36,075 nt of DNA from Pleurocapsa sp. MO_226.B13 (GTDB taxonomy: Bacteria > Cyanobacteriota > Cyanobacteriia > Cyanobacteriales > Xenococcaceae): the NCBI GenBank assembly GCA_030064795.1, contig JASJEI010000069.1:1-36075 (forward strand). Direction: 5' to 3'. Positions 23,548 through 32,166 of this stretch are shown in pieces. The position numbers were made by a program, and so were the translations under genes. Positions within the stretch are counted from its first letter, which is position 1, and every line of letters begins with the position of its first letter. The notes under the pieces are model-generated. The model was not told where the DNA came from, searched no databases, and saw nothing but the letters and a program-made list of their open reading frames with translations.

Positions 23548-24438
23548 ATGATGGTTAAATCTAACCCTGTTTCCTTATTATTAGACCGCGATTCTGTAGC
23601 TGCGGGATTATTTCTCGCTCCTGCGCTGATTTTTTTGGGTATATTTCTGTTTTATCCCATTGCCTATTTACTTTATCTCAGTTTTACTACTGGTAGTTTT
23701 ACCGTTTCAGGAATCGAATGGGTAGGCTGGCGTAACTATCTTAGACTATTTACCGATGCAGACTTTTGGCAGGTAATTGGTAATACCGCTTATTTCACCA
23801 TTGCTACTGTTATTCCGACGATTATTATTCCTTTGGGACTCGCCGTGTTACTCAATCGCTCCTTTGCACTACGAGGATTTTTGAGGGCAGCTTACTTTAT
23901 TCCTTCGATTACTTCCCTAGTCGCAGTGGGGTTAGCGTTTCGCTGGCTCTTTCAAACCGATGGCCCAATTAATAATCTGTTACTGCAATGGGGAATAGAG
24001 CCGATTCCTTGGCTGAGTAGTACTGTTTGGGCAATGCCAGTTTTAATCTTGTTGAGTAGCTGGAAACAACTGGGGTTTAATCTAGTGGTATTTCTGGCGG
24101 GATTACAAGTTATTCCCCAGTCGCGTTATGAGGCTGCCGAATTAGATGGGGCAAATGATTGGGCAAAGTTTTGGTATATTACTATTCCTGGTCTCAAACC
24201 AACTCTGATTTTTGCGGTCTTAACTACCGCTATCTTTACCCTACGGAGTTTTGAACAGGTTTACGTCATTACTGGAGGCGGGCCGCTAAATTCGACCAAC
24301 CTTCTGGTTTACTATATCTACGAACAGGCTTTTGCTCGGTTTGAATTTGGCTATGCTGCTGCTGCTGCAACTATCTTATTAGCGATCGCTTCTGTGTTTG
24401 TTTATTTTTATCTCCGTGTTTGGAATCAGAAGGCTTAA
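23548..24438 (+). CDS. Sugar ABC transporter permease (MalF/UgpA type)
   Basis: 296 residues; ATGATG at 23548 leaves the exact start open by one codon. It has six membrane segments, from AGLFLAPALIFLGIFLFYPI to AAAAATILLAIASVFVYFYL. The cytoplasmic EAA loop that contacts the ATPase reads YEAAELDGANDWAKFWYITIPGLKP, with the conserved EAA...G...I.LP pattern. It belongs to the binding-protein-dependent sugar or glycerol-phosphate importers. Partner genes (second permease, binding protein, ATPase) are not in the window, so the subunits are scattered, as is common in cyanobacteria. Substrate unknown. Confidence 0.92.
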   Translation: MMVKSNPVSLLLDRDSVAAGLFLAPALIFLGIFLFYPIAYLLYLSFTTGSFTVSGIEWVGWRNYLRLFTDADFWQVIGNTAYFTIATVIPTIIIPLGLAVLLNRSFALRGFLRAAYFIPSITSLVAVGLAFRWLFQTDGPINNLLLQWGIEPIPWLSSTVWAMPVLILLSSWKQLGFNLVVFLAGLQVIPQSRYEAAELDGANDWAKFWYITIPGLKPTLIFAVLTTAIFTLRSFEQVYVITGGGPLNSTNLLVYYIYEQAFARFEFGYAAAAATILLAIASVFVYFYLRVWNQKA

Positions 24439-24493
24439 AGCTCTGCCTGAGAAATATTGGCGATCGGCGAAACTTTCCCGTTGACACTAAATC

Positions 24494-26473
24494 TCAATCA
24501 TCTAGATCGTCTTCCCAATCTTCATCATCTTCCCAATTGGGATATTGAGGAGGAGCAGAACCTCTACTTTCGACGATCGCCCCATAGTCGGTTCTTAAAT
24601 CATTAGTATCGATCTTTTCTAACTGGATCTTAAATTCCCACCAATCTCCAAAATCAAAAATATAGGTCATAGAAGTCCCCTCTCTTAAAGGGAGATCGCC
24701 GATACATACTTCATGAGTAGAAGGAGAACCATCGGCATAGGGATGGGAAATCTCAACAGTGCGACCGATTTGATTTTTGTAGCGAAACATATCTAAATGA
24801 TCGGAATCAAAATTGACAGATTGCAAAATCAGACTACTAAACTCCTCTAAAGTCATTTGACTGGAAATGGCAATACGTCGCCAGATTTTGCCGAGATAAA
24901 CTTTAAAAGTGTATACCCCAGAGCCAGACTCGAACTCTGGAATGGTTAGAGTATTTTCCCATTCGGGAAAATAGGTTTGAAATGCAGGTTTTAATTCTCC
25001 CAAAGGAAGACAGGGATTTTCTTCAGATTCCCAGAGCATACCCTGTTCGATAAAAGCACGAACCATTACCTGCATCAAAGCCTCGCCAAAGGGTAACTTT
25101 TTCACCTTTTTGACTCGCCAACCTTTGCCTGCTTCTGGTTTTCCAGATTCTACCTGGAGAAGTCCAAATAGTTGCATCAATGCCAAATTGTGTAATTCTG
25201 GCCAATAACTTAAGGATTGTTGTTCTCCGTAGTTGCGGATTTTTTGACCCTGGTTTGGTATTTGGGGCCAATACTGAAGGCATTTAGTTCCCTCATTAAG
25301 AGGACTTCTTCTTTCTCCTAACATCTCTTCGTGGGCTCTAATCATCCAGGCTTCGAGTAAAGTGAAATAGCGTTCTGTGGAATTGAAATTGTCCCAAGAG
25401 GATAGCAACTCACGATTGAGCATCAGAAAAGGCTTTTTACCTCGGTTAACAATTTGTCCCAGTCCCGAAGCTCGTAAGAGCAGATAAAGCCCATTTATTG
25501 GTGGATAAGACTTTTGTTGAGGACGTTTGAGAGCAGTATTTATTGGGTTGCTCAAGTGTTGGTTCAACTCTGCCAAAGACTTCATGGGTAAACAATGCTG
25601 TTTGCCACTAACCGCTATTCCTTTCTCACCGATAAAATCTATTAAGGTTTGAAAATCTTGCAAAATACTTCCTGGCTCAGTTTCGGTAATGTTTTGTTGT
25701 TGTAACAGAGCGATCGCTTCTTCTGGTAGTGGGGGCAATTCTTCAGCTACTGCCTGCCAGATACTACTCCTAAGCTGCTTTTCGTAGTCCTCAATTCCCT
25801 CAATTTCTGTTTCTCGCTCTAGTTGTAAGTCGTCGTATTGGACATCTTCTTCAGAAGAAATTTCTGGTGGTTGAAAATCAGCTAGCAGCATTCCCAACTC
25901 ACTAGGGATCTGAAGGTTAGTTTCCGCTTTTCCTTGGTTTTTGTTGTAATGTTCTTGAAACGCTTTTAATCCTTCTTCAGTGGTCAGATCGAATCCTGCT
26001 GCCGTGCCCGCCATAAAAAAGGACTTTGCCATGCCAAATTTGTTGGGATCGTTCATCATCCCCTTAAATTGAGGCTGAATTTTTTTCAAAAATTTGAGGA
26101 TTGGAGTGGCGTTGCGATGTTGGTACTCTCGCTTGAGAAACTGCCAAAAAGCAGTTAATTCAGGAATTGTGGTATCTGCTTCGTCTGGATTTAATAAAGA
26201 AACTTTGTTGGGAAATAGCCTAGTAACGATCGCCTCTACATTATCTTTGGTCATCTGAGGCAGGGTAACGGACTCATAGGCGTAACCAAAGTAAAGGAGA
26301 TTATCGATCCAACTACCCACATACTCTTCCATTTCGGGATGAGCCTTGAGGTAAGCTTTACCCTCTGGCGATCGCACAAACTCTTCAACCAGTTCTACAA
26401 CATAATCGGAGAGGGCTTCGATAGCTTCGTCGTAGTCTTTGATGGAATCTAGGCGGTAGAGATTCAGAGTCAT
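24494..26473 (-). CDS. Large protein with C-terminal pRiA4b ORF-3-like domain
   Basis: 659 residues, ATG at 26473. The N-terminal 500 residues are acidic and mostly helical (DYDEAIEALSDYVVELVEEF; FWQFLKREYQHRNATPILKFL; SSEEDVQYDDLQLERETEIEG) and have no domain I recognise. The C-terminal 120 residues match the pRiA4b ORF-3 fold: GVYTFKVYLGKIWRRIAISS, then LILQSVNFDSDHLDMFRY, and the hallmark TYIFDFGDWWEFKIQLE, ending in an acidic tail (EDDEDWEDDLDD). This domain is often found with mobile elements and in stand-alone proteins of unknown role. Convergent with the ABC permease, 55 bp apart. Confidence 0.85.
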   Translation of the reverse strand: MTLNLYRLDSIKDYDEAIEALSDYVVELVEEFVRSPEGKAYLKAHPEMEEYVGSWIDNLLYFGYAYESVTLPQMTKDNVEAIVTRLFPNKVSLLNPDEADTTIPELTAFWQFLKREYQHRNATPILKFLKKIQPQFKGMMNDPNKFGMAKSFFMAGTAAGFDLTTEEGLKAFQEHYNKNQGKAETNLQIPSELGMLLADFQPPEISSEEDVQYDDLQLERETEIEGIEDYEKQLRSSIWQAVAEELPPLPEEAIALLQQQNITETEPGSILQDFQTLIDFIGEKGIAVSGKQHCLPMKSLAELNQHLSNPINTALKRPQQKSYPPINGLYLLLRASGLGQIVNRGKKPFLMLNRELLSSWDNFNSTERYFTLLEAWMIRAHEEMLGERRSPLNEGTKCLQYWPQIPNQGQKIRNYGEQQSLSYWPELHNLALMQLFGLLQVESGKPEAGKGWRVKKVKKLPFGEALMQVMVRAFIEQGMLWESEENPCLPLGELKPAFQTYFPEWENTLTIPEFESGSGVYTFKVYLGKIWRRIAISSQMTLEEFSSLILQSVNFDSDHLDMFRYKNQIGRTVEISHPYADGSPSTHEVCIGDLPLREGTSMTYIFDFGDWWEFKIQLEKIDTNDLRTDYGAIVESRGSAPPQYPNWEDDEDWEDDLDD

Positions 26474-26785
26474 TAGGAGAATACTCTTCGTTATCTATTT
26501 ATCTATATATTATGTTTAGATAGACTTTAATTCTTGAATTAGTTTTTTAGACTAGCTTAAAAAGCTAGCTATTGTACTATTTTTCGCTACTGTGTAACAT
26601 TTAATCCTCGCTTCTAAAGCGATCGCTTTTTGTCAACTAAAGAGACAATTTTCTGATAAAGATTTATTAAGAAAATTTGCTAAATCGTAAAGATCTAGTT
26701 GCTACTCAGTCCTGGTGGTGGTGCGGAAACACCCGATCGAGATACTCTGAGTGAAGCAGTTTTTTATTTAACTTTTAAGATCCTG
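26474..26785 (+). other. Divergent promoter region between pRiA4b gene and hemF
   Basis: 312 bp, AT-rich, containing one HIP1 site (near 26622) and AGCTAGCTATTG. A frame open to TTG 26699 continues into hemF, but its sequence ([20 protein letters not shown]) is not part of the HemF family. Promoters for both genes should lie here; I cannot place them. Confidence 0.4.
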
Positions 26786-27820
26786 ATGACCGCTATAGAT
26801 ACTAATTCGAGCAAAAAATCTCAACCCTCAACTCCTCCTGCTGATTCCAAAGAAAAAGTCAGTCAGTTTATGCAACAGCTACAGGATGAAATTTGTGCTG
26901 GCTTAGAAGCCGTCGATGGAGGTGGTAAGTTTCAAGAAGATAGTTGGTCGAGAGAAGAAGGCGGTGGCGGACGTTCCCGTGTTCTATCAGGTGGGGGAAT
27001 TCTCGAACAGGGAGGGGTTAATTTTTCCGAAGTTTGGGGTAGTCATCTTCCTCCCTCAATCCTCAAGCAACGTCCCGAAGCCGAAGGACATAGCTTTTAT
27101 GCCACGGGGACTTCGATGGTGTTGCATCCCCGTAGCCCCTATATTCCTACCGTACATCTCAATTATCGTTATTTTGAAGCGGGCCCTGTTTGGTGGTTTG
27201 GCGGTGGTGCGGATTTAACTCCTTATTATCCTTTTGCTGAGGATGCAGCCCATTTTCATCGGACTTTTAAAGCAGCTTGCGATCGCCATCATAGAGAATA
27301 CTATCCCGTGTTTAAACGTTGGTGTGATGAATATTTTTACCTCAAACATCGTCAAGAAACCAGAGGTGTGGGCGGATTATTTTTTGACTATCAAGATGGC
27401 ACGGGGGAATTATATAAAGGGCCTCATCCCGATAAGCCAGCAGCTGAGTACAGTAGACAGCTAGGAGAATTAGAACTTCGTAGTTGGTCTGATTTATTTG
27501 ATTTTATACAGGACTGCGGTAAAGCATTTTTGCCAGCTTACTTACCAATTATTGAGAGACGCAAAGATATGGAGTACGGAGAAAGAGAGCGCGACTTCCA
27601 GCTATATCGACGCGGACGCTATGTAGAGTTTAATTTGGTATACGATCGCGGTACTATCTTTGGCTTGCAAACTAACGGACGCACTGAGTCGATCCTGATG
27701 TCTCTGCCTCCATTGGTTCGTTGGCAATATAACTATCAACCAGAACCCAATACCCCTGAAGCAGAACTATACGAGACTTTTCTCCAGCCTCAAGATTGGG
27801 TCAATTGGCAAGATGCTTAA
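26786..27820 (+). CDS. hemF: Oxygen-dependent coproporphyrinogen III oxidase
   Basis: The ATG at 26786 gives 344 residues, the usual cyanobacterial length; the 29 upstream codons are not conserved. Family blocks in order: [49 protein letters not shown], then [35 protein letters not shown], HCxx-like [24 protein letters not shown], and [20 protein letters not shown] with [13 protein letters not shown]. The enzyme decarboxylates coproporphyrinogen III to protoporphyrinogen IX with O2, a step shared by heme and chlorophyll synthesis. Monocistronic with its own terminator. Confidence 0.97.
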   Translation: MTAIDTNSSKKSQPSTPPADSKEKVSQFMQQLQDEICAGLEAVDGGGKFQEDSWSREEGGGGRSRVLSGGGILEQGGVNFSEVWGSHLPPSILKQRPEAEGHSFYATGTSMVLHPRSPYIPTVHLNYRYFEAGPVWWFGGGADLTPYYPFAEDAAHFHRTFKAACDRHHREYYPVFKRWCDEYFYLKHRQETRGVGGLFFDYQDGTGELYKGPHPDKPAAEYSRQLGELELRSWSDLFDFIQDCGKAFLPAYLPIIERRKDMEYGERERDFQLYRRGRYVEFNLVYDRGTIFGLQTNGRTESILMSLPPLVRWQYNYQPEPNTPEAELYETFLQPQDWVNWQDA

Positions 27821-27826
27821 ATTTAG

Positions 27827-27850
27827 GGGCGAATCTTTATTCGCCCTTTT
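27827..27850 (+). terminator. hemF terminator
   Basis: GGGCGAAT-CTTT-ATTCGCCC followed by TTTT, seven bases after the hemF stop: a compact 8-bp stem with a 4-nt loop and T-run. Confidence 0.8.
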
Positions 27851-27958
27851 GATTGAGAACTAAGAATCTAATGAGTTTTTCATCTAGCGAGAATGGCGAC
27901 TGGTTTTATATGCGGTCAAAATAATCTCACCAGTTTCTGTAACTTTGACCAACGATCG

Positions 27959-27994
27959 GAGATTACTCCGCACCCTTGACGACGGAGTAATCTC
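27959..27994 (+). repeat. 12-bp inverted repeat
   Basis: GAGATTACTCCG (27959-27970) and CGGAGTAATCTC (27983-27994) are perfect mirror arms around 12 nt. Each arm is itself partly self-complementary, so a cruciform-like fold is possible. There is no T-run. Confidence 0.7.
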
Positions 27995-28115
27995 TGACTG
28001 GTTGATATCTGAGTTATTAAGAAATACAAATATTTAATAATCAAATTTCAATCTTGATTAGCGATCGCCTGATTCATGCAAGAGATGCCATGAACTGTCG
28101 TTCACAACCCAGGGA

Positions 28116-28164
28116 TGAAAATAGAATCATTCATGAATTTACGTTGTTCTGACTTCTATTTTCA
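28116..28164 (+). repeat. 11-bp inverted repeat
   Basis: TGAAAATAGAA (28116-28126) and TTCTATTTTCA (28154-28164) pair perfectly around 27 nt that include TTCATGAA. Function unknown. Confidence 0.6.
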
Positions 28165-28212
28165 AGCTAGGTCTATTACCAAAAGCGTCTATTCCCACCA
28201 ACTACTATCTAA

Positions 28213-28455
28213 AAAGTTCCTCTTCAATTAGTAAATCGTCAAGAAATTCAAGTAAATCGCTTAGTTTGCCCGATTTTTGACGACGAGAGAGGCTTTCGGT
28301 CAGAAAGCATACGGATGGCTGAAATGTCGGAGGTCACCTCCGACATCGCGTCCTCCTCTAATCGCCGTGTTGACGATCGCGGTATTACTGGTAATCCTTT
28401 GGGGACTCAGACCACCAACAGAGATGTTTTCCTCCTGAGAAATTCGCCTAAATAA
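28213..28455 (+). other. Unassigned open frame carrying hairpin copy C
   Basis: About 80 codons without a stop and without an ATG near its beginning, reading for example VNRQEIQVNRLVCPIFDDER and, after the insert, DDRGITGNPLGTQTTNRDVF. The 45-bp element sits in frame, and removing it leaves the frame open (ESI-SNRRVDDRG). This could be the tail of a lost gene. I recognise no family. Confidence 0.25.
28311..28355 (+). repeat. 45-bp modular hairpin element, copy C (divergent)
   Basis: Left arm ACGGATGGCTGAAA, inner palindrome TGTCGGAGG-TCA-CCTCCGACA (perfect 9-bp stem), right arm TCGCGTCCTC. The 14-21-10 lengths and the arm ends ACGGA and CGTCCTC agree with copy B (ACGGA, TGTCCTC); the middle of the arms has diverged. 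A small hairpin GCTTTC/GAAAGC (28292-28308) sits directly to its left. Confidence 0.7.
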
Positions 28456-28991
28456 TTTAGTCAGCCTGTTCGAGATAACTTGCTATTACAAAAACATATC
28501 AATAACCTTAATTAAAGATATTTAAAGCAACATTATTTATCCCATTATGCGATTAATGATTACAACATACTAGCTCAAAACTTTAAAACTATTTCAGAAT
28601 AGTTCTCCTGTTCTAAAATTGATTTTTTCCTATAATTATTATCAGAAAAAACACGTAAAAATTGCTTAAAACACTTAGAAAATAACTTAAATTAAGTAAG
28701 ATCACGGTTGATTTTAAATCAAATAAAAAGCCTAATATAAGTTATAGAACTAAATCATTAACAGTCTATATAGTGTTATCAAAAACTAAATTAAAGCGAG
28801 GATTGTTAAATTTCCTATTTAAAGATAGGCGATCGCCGGCAATAATCTTCGTTTGTTTAGTAATTTTGCCAACATTACACTGCCTAGTAAACTGCTATGA
28901 GTTGCATAAACCAGCCATCTTATCGGTATTTACTAGTAACTTAAACTAAGAACAATAGTGTGAAGCAATTATTCTCGTACAGGAGTTGACA

Positions 28992-29195
28992 ATGGAAATT
29001 CAAAACGTGGTCGGAATTAATGGCTATACTTTACTAATTTATCGAACTATAGATAAGCTATACCATTTCAGCATTATTGATTTTTCTGGAATTGCATTTA
29101 ACTTTGACAGCATCTTTTTAACTGCTGAGGAAGCAAATGTCAAAGGACGTGCAGCTGTAGAGATTGCTTGTGATTTCGATCTCGACCGATACTAA
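28992..29195 (+). CDS. Small hypothetical protein
   Basis: 67 residues from the ATG at 28992, preceded by AGGAG at 28981-28985; a TTG six bases earlier is less likely. Sequence begins MEIQNVVGINGYTLLIYRTI and contains HFSIIDFSGIAFNFDSIF, then an acidic end (AVEIACDFDLDRY). No signal peptide, membrane segment or cysteine cluster. The good ribosome binding site and balanced composition suggest a real gene; its family is not known to me. Confidence 0.6.
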   Translation: MEIQNVVGINGYTLLIYRTIDKLYHFSIIDFSGIAFNFDSIFLTAEEANVKGRAAVEIACDFDLDRY

Positions 29196-29248
29196 TCGAT
29201 TGTTTACCGCTATGAACCATTGGCAATGTCAGCTTGTAGCTATTAGTT

Positions 29249-29812
29249 TTGATTGACACTGTGTTGCTTAATACCTTGGCTAAATTAATTGGCGATCGCA
29301 TTGTTGCGGGTTTTTCCACCATGCCAGTTATTACTGATTGGCTTTGGGGTTTTTTGCTGCTCTCAATCTATGCTTTGATTGTCATCCCTTTTGGTCTTGG
29401 GCAAGGTTTTTTACGGTGGAATTTGCAACGATCGAGTTCGACTCTTTTCCGAGTTACAATCTCATCTTTAGTCGCGCCAGCAATACTAGAGGAGTTTTTG
29501 TTTCGGGTTGTTTTATTACCTCATCCTTCAGAAGCTGTAGACATAAAATATGTGCTGATGTGGTCGGTTGTTAGTTTATTTCTTTTTGTTATCTATCATC
29601 CGTTGAATGCGTTGATATTCTTTCCTTCGGGACGAGAAACTTTTTTCGAGCCGATTTTTCTCTGTCTTGCAGGGTTACTAGGTCTAATCTGTACCCTAAC
29701 TTATCTATACAGTGCCTCAGTCTGGATTCCTGTGATTATTCATTGGCTGACTGTAATTATATGGCTATTATGCTTGGGTGGAATCAATAAATTGGGCTTA
29801 CTGGATCGCTAG
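29249..29812 (+). CDS. CPBP-family intramembrane protease
   Basis: 187 residues if started at TTG 29249; other possible starts are GTG 29258 and the ATG near 29321, so the N-terminus is uncertain. Four to five membrane segments. The catalytic motifs of CPBP (CAAX/Abi) glutamic proteases are present: EE in PAILEEFLFRVVLLPHP, the His in IYHPLNALIFF and the His in IIHWLTVIIWLL. Such enzymes are membrane proteases of mostly unknown substrate; some act in bacteriocin immunity. It lies 53 bp after the small hypothetical gene and may be co-transcribed. Confidence 0.85.
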   Translation: MIDTVLLNTLAKLIGDRIVAGFSTMPVITDWLWGFLLLSIYALIVIPFGLGQGFLRWNLQRSSSTLFRVTISSLVAPAILEEFLFRVVLLPHPSEAVDIKYVLMWSVVSLFLFVIYHPLNALIFFPSGRETFFEPIFLCLAGLLGLICTLTYLYSASVWIPVIIHWLTVIIWLLCLGGINKLGLLDR

Positions 29813-30284
29813 GTGCAATCGAGCCAGCAGTAGTTAAGGCTATCGTTGTATTGGCAGTCTATTATTCTTTACTGGTCGGTTTTCCAATTTATAAACCGAA
29901 AATTATTAGTCCATATCAAATAGAAACCAGACAGTTATGTTAAGTTTTGCTAACATAGCTGTCTTCTGCTTCAATAAAATAAAAGCTGATTTTTCTAATT
30001 TAGTCCAAATCTTTTTAGAGACTTGTCTGCAAGTCCTTTTTTTTGTAGTCCACACAAATATATAGTGTTCTACACGAACAGAATTTAAGATCGAATTGTG
30101 TATTATATCTAATTTTTTTTATAATAATGAACAAAGCTGCTCTAGCAAAGGGGGAAATGACTCGAACTCGCTGGTTATCTGGATTGATTACCTATCTAGT
30201 TCCTTACAGCGTTAATATTCACGGTCAGTATATCAATTCTCGTAAATCAATAAAAAATTAAACTTAATTTTAGATTTTTTTCCC
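29813..30284 (+). other. Intergenic region with possible small ORFs
   Basis: Immediately after the protease a different frame is open to 29943 (hydrophobic, IVVLAVYYSLLVGFPIYKPK) without a convincing start, possibly a gene remnant. The stretch 29950-30120 is AT-rich, with GTGTTCTACACGAACAG near 30066. A 44-codon ORF follows at 30127. Confidence 0.3.
30127..30261 (+). CDS. Possible small ORF of 44 codons
   Basis: ATG at 30127, TAA at 30259-30261, beginning MNKAALAKGEMTRTRWLSGL, with the middle ITYLVPYSVNIHGQYINSRK. No clear ribosome binding site, since TTTTTATAATA precedes the ATG. It ends 23 bp before the amidohydrolase. It could be a gene remnant or chance ORF. Confidence 0.25.
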   Translation: MNKAALAKGEMTRTRWLSGLITYLVPYSVNIHGQYINSRKSIKN

Positions 30285-31505
30285 ATGGTTTTTACTGTCA
30301 AAGCGTCCCAATCCGTCGATCTAAACCAAATTCGCCCAGAAATACGTAGCTTACAATCCAACTTAGTGGAATGGAGACGTAGACTACATCAAAAACCAGA
30401 ATTAGGCTTCCAGGAACAAATAACCGCCGAATTTATTTCCCAAAAACTACAAGCGTGGCAAATTCCCCATCAAACTGAGATTGCTCAAACAGGTATCGTC
30501 GCCACCATCGCTGGCAAGTCTCCTGGTAAAGTTTTAGCAATTCGGGCGGATATGGATGCTTTACCAATCAAAGAAGCCAATGAAGTACCCTACAGATCGC
30601 AACACGAGGGCAAAATGCACGCCTGCGGACACGACGGACATACAGCGATCGCTCTAGCTACTGCTTACTATTTGTCTCAACACCAAAATGACTTCTCAGG
30701 GACAGTAAAAATCATCTTCCAACCAGCCGAAGAAAGCCCTGGAGGAGCAAAACCGATGATTGAAGAGGGAGTATTACAAAATCCCAACGTAGACGCAATT
30801 ATTGGCTTACATCTCTGGAATAACTTGCCTTTGGGTACTGTGGGGGTGCGGGCTGGCGCGCTAATGGCTGCGGTGGAGTGTTTTCGAGTTTCTATTTTGG
30901 GTAAAGGCGGACACGGTGCGATGCCCGATCAAACGGTAGACTCGATCGTAGTCGCCAGTCAGATTGTTAATGCCCTACAAACTATTGTGTCTCGCAATGT
31001 CAAGCCCTTAGACTCGGCAGTGGTAACGGTAGGGGAGTTACACGCAGGTACGGCTTTGAATGTAATTGCCGATACTGCCAGGATGAGCGGTACGATTCGC
31101 TACTTTAATCCCGAATTAGAAACCCTAATTGGAAAAAGATTAGAAGCAATTATTGCTGGTGTCTGCCAGATGCACGGTGCAACCTACGAACTCAATCATT
31201 GGCGACTATATCCACCGACAATTAACGACAAGGCGATCGCCGAATTAGTTCGTTCGGTAGCAGTAGAAGTAGTAGAAACCCCCGTAGGAGTCGTCCCCGA
31301 ATGTCAAACTATGGGGGGTGAAGATATGTCATTCTTTTTACAACAAGTACCAGGATGCTATTTCTTTTTGGGTTCGGCAAATCCCGAAAAAGGTTTAGCT
31401 TATCCCCACCACCATCCTCGATTTGATTTTGATGAAACTGCTTTGAGTATGGGAGTCGAAATCTTTGTTCGCTGTGTGGAAAAGTTCTTAGGGGATGTGG
31501 TCTAA
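30285..31505 (+). CDS. M20-family amidohydrolase (amino-acid N-acyl hydrolase type)
   Basis: 406 residues, ATG at 30285. The family signature is complete: RRLHQKPELGFQE, RADMDALPIKEAN, the metal-binding HACGHDGHT, FQPAEESPGGAKPMIEEGV, the bridging His in IGLHLWNNLPLG, GKGGHGAMPD in the dimerisation domain, and the C-terminal YPHHHPRFDFDE. These cytosolic two-metal enzymes remove acyl groups from N-acyl amino acids (hippurate or IAA-amino-acid hydrolase group). The exact substrate cannot be told. The 3' end overlaps the convergent TM2 gene by 18 bp. Confidence 0.95.
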   Translation: MVFTVKASQSVDLNQIRPEIRSLQSNLVEWRRRLHQKPELGFQEQITAEFISQKLQAWQIPHQTEIAQTGIVATIAGKSPGKVLAIRADMDALPIKEANEVPYRSQHEGKMHACGHDGHTAIALATAYYLSQHQNDFSGTVKIIFQPAEESPGGAKPMIEEGVLQNPNVDAIIGLHLWNNLPLGTVGVRAGALMAAVECFRVSILGKGGHGAMPDQTVDSIVVASQIVNALQTIVSRNVKPLDSAVVTVGELHAGTALNVIADTARMSGTIRYFNPELETLIGKRLEAIIAGVCQMHGATYELNHWRLYPPTINDKAIAELVRSVAVEVVETPVGVVPECQTMGGEDMSFFLQQVPGCYFFLGSANPEKGLAYPHHHPRFDFDETALSMGVEIFVRCVEKFLGDVV

Positions 31506-31874
31506 TAATTGACGGCGTTTTTGTTCAAATTCATATTCGGTAACTAAGCCATCTTCTCGCAACCGATCTAGTTCCCGCATTGCTTCGGCGATCGCCTTGA
31601 CTTGAGGTGAGGTATTGAGATTATACTGGCTCTGTCCGTTAAACTGACGTTCAAACTGCTCTAAATCTTGAACAATATACCATACTGCATCTATAGCTGC
31701 TGCAATCCGAGCAATTGGTGTAGCCCACAACAATAGATAAATAATTCCCCAAATTGGTTGTCCCAGATATAGTTTGTGCAATCCCGCGATCGGCGTAACA
31801 GTTCCAACCAAAGCCAACACAATCGCAACACGACGCTTTTTGTGGTATTTAAATAATCTATCTAGAGCCAACAT
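31488..31874 (-). CDS. TM2-domain membrane protein
   Basis: 128 residues. A basic N-terminus (RLFKYHKKRR) is followed by two membrane segments (VAIVLALVGTVTPIAGLHKLYLG and IYLLLWATPIARIAAAIDAVWYI) forming the TM2 pattern with GxHxxYLG, then a helical tail with a SHOCT-like end (LDRLREDGLVTEYEFEQKRR). Small TM2 proteins are common in cyanobacteria and their role is unknown. Convergent with and overlapping the amidohydrolase by 18 bp, so the tail of each gene is antisense to the other. Confidence 0.88.
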   Translation of the reverse strand: MLALDRLFKYHKKRRVAIVLALVGTVTPIAGLHKLYLGQPIWGIIYLLLWATPIARIAAAIDAVWYIVQDLEQFERQFNGQSQYNLNTSPQVKAIAEAMRELDRLREDGLVTEYEFEQKRRQLLDHIP

Positions 31875-32166
31875 ATCAATTTAAATCTGACTAAGCTGAA
31901 GAATTCAGTATACTTTAGCTCATTTTCTCTCTTGTGAGGATAATTGCTAGATTGACTCTTGACTATTGCTAGTTATAGCAACACAACTATCAAAGATACT
32001 AGCAGTAAACCGTATTTAATTTTTGAGTGATTCCCTAACTAACTGCTCGCTCGCTTCAATAGAGTGCTGCTAAAGACAAAAGCAATTTTGCCTTGTCTCT
32101 ATAGTTAGTACGCTAGAACATTAAAATTGGATTCAAATAATAGAATCAAAGCAATTTTGAGACTAT

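Larger units (their letters stand above)
27851..28991 (+). other. Long gap with stacked inverted repeats, no recognised gene
   Basis: About 1.1 kb. Between 27959 and 28355 at least four inverted repeats follow each other: 27959-27994, 28116-28164, 28292-28308 and the 45-bp hairpin element at 28311-28355. A plus-strand frame is open from 28213 to the TAA at 28453-28455 (about 80 codons) but has no good start and no family I know. From 28460 to 28960 the DNA is strongly AT-rich with nothing clear; a promoter for the small gene at 28992 must lie near its end. Confidence 0.5.
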
